DNA of 7,310 nt, from assembly GCA_022566435.1 (NCBI GenBank), contig JADFIX010000166.1, positions 1 through 7,310 on the forward strand, read 5' to 3'. Below, one piece after another: positions 1 through 5,375 of the stretch; the first letter of the stretch is position 1, and each line of letters starts with the position of its first letter. The notes beneath the pieces were generated by a model. The model saw only the letters and a program-made list of their open reading frames with translations. It was not told where the DNA came from and did not search any database. A program made the translations under genes and the position numbers. The stretch is from Planctomycetota bacterium. Its GTDB lineage: Bacteria > Planctomycetota > Phycisphaerae > UBA1845.

Positions 1-1338
1 CCCATCGCAACTAAGATCGCAGGCATCGTCTATTCCGTTGCTGTTACACTCTACGGCCCCAACCGCACCGGGACTGACCGTTTCGGCGGTCACCGTATCG
101 CCGGTTTTGAACAATCCGACGGTCGCACTGACGGCCTGCGGCGGGGCGTTGGCATCGAAACGAAAATTGTACATCGTGCCCCATGTTACCGCGTTGGCCA
201 AGTAGTTATCCGCAAACGAATCGGTGGCCCAAGCGATCGCGCCGCCGCCGATGGTGACCTCCCAAGGCTCGTTCGAATAGTTATCCGCATGCGTCACGTG
301 TTGCGGATTCACTGGAAAGTAGAATTCGACGTGACTGAGCTTGACACCGCTACCGATCGGAATACTGAGGCTCTGCAATGCGCGATCGAGGTTCATGTTG
401 TAGAGGGCGTACTCATAGTGCCAAATTCCGCCACCCAGGGCCGTCGTTTCGTAGACAAGAAATGCCTGTCCATCGACGAGCGGTGCCGGTTCGATCAACG
501 TCTTTGTAGCCCCCGGCCACTTGTTCACGGCCGGCTCCTCCCGAACGGACTCGCCGACGTGGGGGAAAAAATAGCGTCCCTTTTCGTCTGGCCCGGCGAC
601 GCGATATTCGCGATGGACCACGTTGTTGTTTTGATTGCCGTTGCCATCAACGAATTCGTGCGGGACGATATACTGCGATTCACCGTAGTAGACAGCGCCC
701 GGATTGTGACTCGCCATCAGATCGACGTCTCTGATCTGGTTCATATGCGAAATCGGACCGTGATTATGACCCCGGTGATCTCGCGAGGGATAATTCACGG
801 AGAACCCTTGACATCCTGCGGCCGGCCCAAGATTGCTACCGCCTGCCATGACGCCGGTGTACGGATTGAACGCCGAGCGCGGACTTAAGTCGCAAGGCAC
901 CATCGCCTGTCCGGAACTATACGTATCCGTACAACCGAGGCCCAGTTGGACTCCACTCATAGGCGGCGGCGTGCACCCGAAGCCGCACAAGTCGAGGTCC
1001 TCAGTCCCGAATCCATGCTTTACCCACGACTGGCCGATTTGCTCGAATCGATGACTCCCCGCGACGGTCATCAAGCGGTAGAAATTGGACGGAAAAAAGG
1101 GATGATCTGTATCGGGTAGCTGAAACCAGCTCACTGGCTCATCGCCCTTGTTACAGGAAGTCGTGCCCATTCCTGCCCCGATGACGCCCGCGCCGATCGG
1201 ACCGACGCGGTTGTTATGTGAGAATTCCTCCAGCTTCACTACAACGTCGGGCCCGATCTGGCCCGCTGCTGTTTGAACGAAAACAATAGAAAAAAAGCAG
1301 CCGGCCATTCCCAGGCCAATCACAAATTGTTTCATCAT
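1..1338 (-). CDS. Secreted planctomycete-type protein of unknown function, C-terminus cut off by window edge
   Basis: Translating the minus strand from the ATG at 1338 gives 446 codons without a stop, still open at base 1, so the gene is partial at its 3' end. The N-terminus has Met-Met-Lys-Gln, a hydrophobic core at about residues 5-21 and a likely signal peptidase I site near TAAG-QI (23-28), so the protein is probably exported. Residues 30-390 are rich in Gly, Asn, Pro and Tyr with scattered Cys; landmarks are TTSCNKGDEP, FEQIGQSWVKHGF, YYGESQYIVPHEF and GTMYNFRFDANAPP. The visible end, residues 431-446 (CNSNGIDDACDLSCDG), matches the short Asp/Asn/Cys repeats that close many planctomycete secreted proteins and resemble dockerin or thrombospondin-3 calcium loops. 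From memory, the landmark phrases recur in planctomycete exported proteins without assigned function. A second in-frame ATG follows at once; AAAAGG lies 5 bases ahead of the first. No enzymatic motif was seen. It diverges from ftsK. Confidence 0.85.
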   Translation of the reverse strand, partial: MMKQFVIGLGMAGCFFSIVFVQTAAGQIGPDVVVKLEEFSHNNRVGPIGAGVIGAGMGTTSCNKGDEPVSWFQLPDTDHPFFPSNFYRLMTVAGSHRFEQIGQSWVKHGFGTEDLDLCGFGCTPPPMSGVQLGLGCTDTYSSGQAMVPCDLSPRSAFNPYTGVMAGGSNLGPAAGCQGFSVNYPSRDHRGHNHGPISHMNQIRDVDLMASHNPGAVYYGESQYIVPHEFVDGNGNQNNNVVHREYRVAGPDEKGRYFFPHVGESVREEPAVNKWPGATKTLIEPAPLVDGQAFLVYETTALGGGIWHYEYALYNMNLDRALQSLSIPIGSGVKLSHVEFYFPVNPQHVTHADNYSNEPWEVTIGGGAIAWATDSFADNYLANAVTWGTMYNFRFDANAPPQAVSATVGLFKTGDTVTAETVSPGAVGAVECNSNGIDDACDLSCDG

Positions 1339-2131
1339 TTCAGCCTTTTCGAAGTTTGCGCAGCGTACCATTGCTTCTTCCCAGGCACAGCCTATCGCAT
1401 GGTAAGATCAGTCCCAGATTCAGCGTGACATCCATCCCAAGCGCCCAGCGCGGGTGCTTTCCGTTCCGGTATCAAGTGATAAATTAGCCAAAACGACAGA
1501 ATTATTCAAGGCAAATGGGGTCTCGGGTTGTCGTTAGTCGCCACACACCGTGTGAAACCTCCGTTTTGGTGCCCCCGCGCATCTGCGATCCGCGCAAGGC
1601 CCTCGATTCCGTCCATAATTGAAAAAGATGACTCGCCGCGGATGTCCTGACGGTGTCGCTTGTTGGGGGAAGCCAAGTGCCATCGGGTTCTGCGGCTTGA
1701 CAGCTCCGGATTCGCAAGAGTCACGTTACGCCCTGCGAAGACCGACCGCGAATCGCTCGGCGTGGGCTTCTGGAGAAACAAACCACGACATGACCGGCCC
1801 GACATCGCCCAACCAGCGCCGGATGCCTCTTCAGATTCGCGCGAACCCATCGCGGCAAATCGTAAGGAACCAAATTTCCAGTGGATCATCGCAGTAAGTC
1901 GTCGTCATGCCGCGATCATGTCGAGTCTCGGGAAACCAAAGCGTGAGGTCGGCGATGCGCCCCACTTCGACGAGATTCACTACAGCGATCAATCGAACGG
2001 CGCCGATACTCGCCAAAGCGGAAAACTGCCCGGGGTGTCGGTGTGCGCCGGATGCGACCGACACTAGTTCTGACTCAATAGGCGCCATACGACGTAGCCC
2101 CGGCTTTCTGTCGTTGTAAGAGAGCACGAGT
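1339..2131. other. Long intergenic region between two divergent genes, no convincing gene
   Basis: This stretch separates the divergent starts of the secreted protein and ftsK. Open frames of 70-135 codons exist on both strands, but they overlap one another, lack a Shine-Dalgarno sequence where checked, and give translations without recognisable domains. The best of them, 1660-2067 plus from a TTG, has an in-frame TGA only four codons upstream and only a modest third-position G/C excess by my hand count. I saw no tRNA, no CRISPR and no clear promoter with both hexamers. A hairpin with one G-U pair (GCGCCC at 1441-1446 with GGGTGC at 1452-1457) and the stronger one at 2035-2064 are the only obvious structures. 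It must hold the promoters of both flanking genes; a decayed gene cannot be excluded. Confidence 0.6.
2035..2064. promoter_or_regulatory. 8-bp-stem inverted repeat ahead of ftsK
   Basis: GTGTCGGT (2035-2042) is perfectly complementary to ACCGACAC (2057-2064) across a 14-base loop. Within that loop CGC (2046-2048) can pair with GCG (2054-2056), which extends the hairpin above a 3-base bulge. It lies 67 bases before the ftsK start. No T-run follows on either side, so an intrinsic terminator is unlikely. An operator, a leader hairpin or chance are the alternatives. Its role is unknown. Confidence 0.35.
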
Positions 2132-4588
2132 ATGTCACGCGACGCGCAAGACACACGGGCACCGGCATTCCTGATTCCCATCGGATGGCTGGCGTTCTTG
2201 ACGTTCCTTTGGCCCGCGTTGGTCACGTTCGACCCTGGGGATTGGCCAAGCCCCCATCAGTATCCACACAACACCCCGTCCTCGAATGCCTGCGGTTTAG
2301 TCGGCGCGTGGTTCGCATATTATTTGCAACATTCGCTCGGCGATGGCGCGTACCCGCTCGTGCTATTCGCCACCCTGGTGGCTTTCTTTCGAGTCATCCG
2401 AGGCGAGGTCGGTCGATTGTGGGAGCGGGTGTGCGGCATCACGCTGGTCGTCCTCTGTACTTCGGCCGCCGTGCATCTAATCACCGGTCCGGCGACCGTC
2501 AACATTCCGGTCGGTCCGGGTGGAGTCGTCGGCTTTGCCCTCGGAGATCTGTTGACGCAGAACCTCTCGCGTGTCGGCACCTGGATCGTACTGACCGCCA
2601 GTCTTTTTGTCGGACTGATTTTTTCGACCGAGGGATGGGTGTTGAAGCTACCCGGCGCCCTCAAGCGTGTCGGCGAAATGTCAGGAAGAGCGGTGACTTC
2701 GGTACATCGTCGGGCCGTCGCCGCCATGCCGATACCCTTGTCGCCCATCGGCGCAGCTGAAGCGGATGAAGGCGAAGTCGTCGTCAAGGTCAAGCGAAAG
2801 CGCGGCAAAAAAGCTGAGGCGGCGGTGGAGGATGCCACGCTATTCGACGAGGAGGAAGAGGCAGAAAAATCGGAAGAAATCGAGGACGTCGCCACGGAAG
2901 AGGAAGTCGCGCAAGACGAAGAAGATCAAGACGAATCCTCGGCGGGGATCGCGACACTCAAGCGAAAACCGAAAAAGGCGGCGCTGAAGGTCAATTTCCC
3001 GTCGGCCAAACGCGCTGCGCGGGCGGAGGCCTACCCCAAGCAGATTGAGAATTGGGTGTTGCCTTCCGTCGAACTTCTTACCGAGCCGCAGTATGGATTC
3101 ACCGAACAACAAGAGGCGCTGGTGCGTGAGCAGGCCAAGACCTTGGAACGGACGTTGGAAGAATTTCGTCTTGACGCCCATGTCGTCGAGATCGACACCG
3201 GCCCGGTGATTACGATGTTCGAACTCAGACTGGGCGCCGGCATCAAAGTGTCGCAGATATCGACCCTCGCAAACGACATCGCGCGAGCGCTTAAAGCACA
3301 CGCCATTCGCGTCGTCGCACCGATTTCCGGGAAAAACACCGTCGGCATTGAAGTCCCGAATATCACTAAGGAAACCGTGCGCCTGCGCGAGCTGATGGTC
3401 ATGACGGGAAAAAAGGCTGCGGGTATGGGGTTGCCGCTTTATCTCGGCAAGGACGCCGGTGGCGCGGCCCTTGTGGGCGACCTGACGAAGATGCCTCACT
3501 TGCTCATCGCAGGCACGACCGGATCGGGCAAGAGTGTTTGTCTGAACTCGATCATTCTCAGCCTGTTGATGACCAAGCGCCCGGATCACGTCAAGATGAT
3601 CTTGGTCGATCCCAAGATGGTCGAACTGAATCAATTCAAGGCAGTCCCCCACCTGATGTGTCCGATCGTCACGGACATGGCCCGAGCGGAGAAAATCCTC
3701 GAGTGGGCGGTGACGAAGATGGATGAACGCTACGAGCTGCTTTCCGAGACGGGCGTCAAGAACATTTCGGCCTACAATGCCCTCGGTGAAGAAGAGATCT
3801 ACCGACGCCTCGCGCCGGCGAGCGAAGACGAAAAAGAACGCATCAACGTACACGTACCCTACGTCGTCATCATTATCGACGAGCTCGCCGATTTGATGAT
3901 GACCTCGGCGAAGGAGGTCGAGCACCATCTCTCTCGATTGGCACAGAAGTCTCGCGCGGTCGGCATTCATATTATTGTGGCGACACAGCGTCCGGAAGCG
4001 AAAGTCGTCACGGGACTGATCAAGTCGAACCTGCCATCGCGCATCTGCTTCCGCGTCGCGTCTAGGATGGACTCGCGAATCGTGCTGGATCAAAACGGCG
4101 GCGAGGTCCTTCTGGGACAAGGCGATATGCTGTTTCTGCCGCCCGGCTCGCACAAGCTCATGCGGGCGCAGGGCACCTACCTGGACGACAAGGAAATCCA
4201 CGCCGTGCTCGACGACCTGTCGTCACGCGCCAAACCGGAATTCCATCCAGAATTATCACGGATCAAGTCAGCCGACGGCGAAGGCCCCGCCTTTCTGCGA
4301 GATCCTCTTCTTGACGATGCCGTTAAGGTCGTTGTCGAGTCCAAACGCGGGAGCGTCAGCCTACTGCAGCGGCGTCTGACGATCGGCTATTCCCGGGCTT
4401 CGCGATTAATCGATCAAATGTCCGAAGCGGGTATTGTCGGCGAGTACAAGGGATCGCAAGCGCGCGAGGTGCTGCTCACGTCCGGCGAATGGAAGGCCAT
4501 GCGTCAACAGGTCGAGCATGACTTGGAACAGGGCTATGAGGCCGACGAAGAGCCCGAGGAAGTCGAGGACGACGAGGCATACGAATAG
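2132..4588 (+). CDS. ftsK: DNA translocase FtsK
   Basis: FtsK/SpoIIIE-family motor of 818 residues. It sits in the division-site membrane and pumps chromosomal DNA with ATP so that termini clear the septum and dimers are resolved by XerCD (family knowledge). The N-terminal domain has about four membrane segments (near 12-33, 73-89, 101-118 and 150-167), including the NACGLVGAW stretch typical of the FtsK four-helix domain. A linker (about 205-300) follows, with very acidic runs (DEEEEAEKSEEIED) between basic patches. The motor carries Walker A GTTGSGKS (461-468), DPKMVELN, Walker B VVIIIDELAD (578-587), ATQRP and GQGDMLFLPPGS. The C-terminal winged-helix gamma domain (about 730-800) contains SLLQRRLTIGYSRASRLIDQM and EAGIVG, the part that reads polar KOPS-like sequences. 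An acidic tail closes the protein. Length and motifs are normal, so it should be functional. The ATG at 2132 gives the complete first membrane segment; the ribosome site (AAGAGAG, 2118-2124) is weak. No cotranscribed neighbour is apparent. Confidence 0.97.
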   Translation: MSRDAQDTRAPAFLIPIGWLAFLTFLWPALVTFDPGDWPSPHQYPHNTPSSNACGLVGAWFAYYLQHSLGDGAYPLVLFATLVAFFRVIRGEVGRLWERVCGITLVVLCTSAAVHLITGPATVNIPVGPGGVVGFALGDLLTQNLSRVGTWIVLTASLFVGLIFSTEGWVLKLPGALKRVGEMSGRAVTSVHRRAVAAMPIPLSPIGAAEADEGEVVVKVKRKRGKKAEAAVEDATLFDEEEEAEKSEEIEDVATEEEVAQDEEDQDESSAGIATLKRKPKKAALKVNFPSAKRAARAEAYPKQIENWVLPSVELLTEPQYGFTEQQEALVREQAKTLERTLEEFRLDAHVVEIDTGPVITMFELRLGAGIKVSQISTLANDIARALKAHAIRVVAPISGKNTVGIEVPNITKETVRLRELMVMTGKKAAGMGLPLYLGKDAGGAALVGDLTKMPHLLIAGTTGSGKSVCLNSIILSLLMTKRPDHVKMILVDPKMVELNQFKAVPHLMCPIVTDMARAEKILEWAVTKMDERYELLSETGVKNISAYNALGEEEIYRRLAPASEDEKERINVHVPYVVIIIDELADLMMTSAKEVEHHLSRLAQKSRAVGIHIIVATQRPEAKVVTGLIKSNLPSRICFRVASRMDSRIVLDQNGGEVLLGQGDMLFLPPGSHKLMRAQGTYLDDKEIHAVLDDLSSRAKPEFHPELSRIKSADGEGPAFLRDPLLDDAVKVVVESKRGSVSLLQRRLTIGYSRASRLIDQMSEAGIVGEYKGSQAREVLLTSGEWKAMRQQVEHDLEQGYEADEEPEEVEDDEAYE

Positions 4589-4700
4589 ACTACGGAATCG
4601 CGCTCTTGTGACCAGGACCTCGATAGGCCGTCGCCCGACAGTGAGTGTAACTTTCTTCTACTAGCGAACTCCCTCTCAGTCCGCATTTCTCACCACGCGG

Positions 4701-4760
4701 GCTAGCCTCGATTTGCGCCACACGTATGGTCATGCGTCGCCCCAACGGGGCAGCCACATG
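4701..4760 (-). repeat. Interspersed structured repeat, copy A (inverted relative to copy B)
   Basis: Read on the minus strand from 4760 down to 4701, this 60-base unit aligns without gaps to plus-strand 5107-5166, with 49 of 60 bases identical by my hand count. Both copies start CATGT and end GCTAGC. The hairpin GCCCC-GTT-GGGGC (4739-4751) keeps its stem exactly in both copies while the loop differs. A second small stem (CCAT..GTGG) is preserved by a G-U pair. Differences are not concentrated at third codon positions, so the unit looks structural rather than coding. Its first base directly abuts the 3' end of the group II intron remnant. Confidence 0.75.
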
Positions 4761-4839
4761 ATAGGGGTAGGAAGGACCGGTTAGTTTCCCGGCCCCTCCT
4801 CCCTCCGAACCGTGCGTGCGGATTTCCCGCACACGGCTC
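4761..4839 (-). ncRNA. Group II intron domains V and VI
   Basis: Domain V is 4839 down to 4807 (33 bases). It begins GAGCCG and ends ACGGTTC, has the catalytic AGC triad near its 5' end, a GAAA-type terminal loop, an 8-bp lower helix (with one G-U pair), a 2-base CG bulge and a 5-bp upper helix, as expected of the catalytic hairpin. Domain VI follows (4806 down to 4761): CCGG/CCGG pairing around GAAACTAA, with the returning strand CCTTCCTACCCCTAT. An adenosine in TCCTACC is the candidate branch point, and the terminal AT fits the usual AY 3' intron end. I see no base that would obviously inactivate the two domains. Confidence 0.85.
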
Positions 4840-4999
4840 TCCAGTCGGTGGTTCACCGCTTAACGGATTGGCGAAGACGAACATGGGCCGCTTCCATGCT
4901 GAACAGCCCTCGCTCGAAGTGATAGCCCAAGAAGTCGAACCCTTCCTGGTTCGCGTCCACGATTCGCGTCTTGTCGGGGTGGAGGGTCAGTCCGGCATT
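4761..4999 (-). mobile_element. Decayed group II intron, 3' remnant
   Basis: On the minus strand this segment reads: a piece of intron-encoded reverse transcriptase, its C-terminal end and stop codon, then catalytic domain V, then domain VI ending in CCCCTAT. That order and spacing is the 3' half of a bacterial retroelement-type group II intron, whose protein normally acts as reverse transcriptase and maturase for splicing and retrohoming. Domains I-IV upstream of the ORF, most of the reverse transcriptase including the YADD active site, and the maturase (X) domain are not visible here. It therefore cannot encode mobility. The 5' limit is set where protein similarity stops; the true edge is uncertain. 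The flank is an interspersed repeat, and ftsK and gatB are undamaged. Confidence 0.85.
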
Positions 5000-5143
5000 A
5001 AAAATGCGAAACGACCATTGACAGTGGACAGACTCTTCATGGATACAGGGCTTTTCCGTCTTGCGCGTCGCGGACCCAGGGCGATGCCGGCGATGCCCTG
5101 GGCTTACATGTTGTTGCCCCTGTGGGGCGAAGCGTGACCACAC
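4853..5143 (-). pseudogene. Group II intron reverse transcriptase/maturase fragment with large in-frame internal deletion
   Basis: The open frame spans 96 codons from a GTG at 5143, but only residues 49-96 (4999 down to 4853) look like protein remains. Residues 50-78 (AGLTLHPDKTRIVD then GFDFLGYHFERG) match the conserved block just after the catalytic core of group II intron reverse transcriptases. Residues 79-96 (GLFSMEAAHVRLRQSVKR, then stop) match the extreme C-terminus of the same proteins. In an intact protein roughly 90-100 residues, including the maturase domain, lie between these blocks; here they are joined at about codon 79 without a frameshift. The N-terminal two thirds with the YxDD motif are missing. 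Residues 1-48 run antisense through repeat copy B and are not reverse transcriptase, so that start is an artefact. It is not expected to be active. Confidence 0.8.
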
Positions 5144-5235
5144 GCGTGGCGTAGATCCAGGCTAGCGACTTGTGTAGAACAACGAGGGCTCACGCCCCTG
5201 GCTATGGAGCTTCCGATCCTACAGCGCTGGAGAGA
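5075..5235 (+). repeat. Planctomycete-type intergenic hairpin repeat, includes copy B (5107-5166)
   Basis: The element opens with a hairpin, CCCAGGGC (5075-5082) pairing with GCCCTGGG (5095-5102), whose 12-base loop is GATGCCGGCGAT. The 60-base unit at 5107-5166, homologous to copy A, follows with its own stems GCCCC-TGT-GGGGC (5116-5128) and CCAC-ACGC-GTGG (5138-5149). A second, weaker module then reads GGGCTCACGCCCCTGGCTATG (from about 5189) and echoes the GCCCTGGGCTT part of the first. From memory, GC-rich units with a 'CCTGGGCTAT...GCCCCTTCGGGGC' layout are scattered between genes in planctomycete genomes and are often mistranslated as 'RALPWA' peptides. I infer membership of that family; the outer limits are approximate. 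Confidence 0.55.
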
Positions 5236-5328
5236 AAAATGAATCGCGGTGTTAAAAGAAGAGAGATGGTCACGCCTTGAGAAAACTGTAGGAATTCCGC
5301 AGTGCTCGCGTCATGCAAGGGTGTTCGA

Positions 5329-5349
5329 TATAATCGTAGCGAACGCTAC
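5329..5349 (+). promoter_or_regulatory. Candidate gatB promoter: TATAAT box plus start-site dyad
   Basis: A perfect -10 hexamer TATAAT lies at 5329-5334, which would place the transcription start near 5341 and leave a leader of about 35 bases before gatB. No good -35 hexamer lies 16-18 bases upstream. Immediately after the -10 box, GTAGCG (5336-5341) and CGCTAC (5344-5349) form a dyad straddling the expected start. It could be an operator or a short leader hairpin. Both roles are inferred from position only. Confidence 0.4.
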
Positions 5350-5361
5350 AGTCACAATTGT

Positions 5362-5366
5362 GGGAG
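5362..5366 (+). promoter_or_regulatory. Ribosome binding site that decides the gatB start
   Basis: GGGAG lies 9 bases before the GTG at 5376. The longer alternative, TTG at 5358, would place this site inside its own second and third codons and has nothing resembling a Shine-Dalgarno sequence ahead of it. This supports GTG as the start. Confidence 0.65.
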
Positions 5367-5375
5367 AAGCAGCAC

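Noticed and set aside
289..888. Plus-strand open frame of 199 codons
   Set aside because: It lies antisense to the secreted-protein gene, whose translation has a signal peptide and a recognisable repeat; the plus-strand frame has neither.
1291..1300. Cys14 of the secreted protein (MAGC) as a lipoprotein site
   Set aside because: The hydrophobic core continues past the Cys to about residue 21, and a better signal peptidase I site follows; the position before the Cys block is Met rather than Leu.
1660..2067. Plus-strand frame of 135 codons from a TTG
   Set aside because: No ribosome site, a stop four codons upstream, only a slight G/C bias at third positions, and no recognisable motif; overlapping minus frames at 1506-1889 and 1831-2226 are equally unconvincing.
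2840..4201. Minus-strand open frame of 453 codons opposite ftsK
   Set aside because: It is wholly antisense to the conserved FtsK motor, is rich in His/Arg/Asp as expected of a complement frame in GC-rich coding DNA, and shows no domain.
4702..4884. Minus-strand peptide containing NPLSGEPPTGEPCAGNPHARFGG
   Set aside because: It is a translation of intron domain V and the stop region; such peptides are common mis-annotations at group II intron 3' ends.
5081..5100. Short tandem GGCGATGCC-like repeats as a possible CRISPR or VNTR
   Set aside because: Only two short units, part of the loop and arm of the hairpin; no repeat-spacer periodicity.
4868..5137. Plus-strand frame of 89 codons between ftsK and gatB
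   Set aside because: It is the antisense of the reverse transcriptase fragment running into a hairpin repeat (giving PRAMPAMPWAYM), a familiar spurious peptide.
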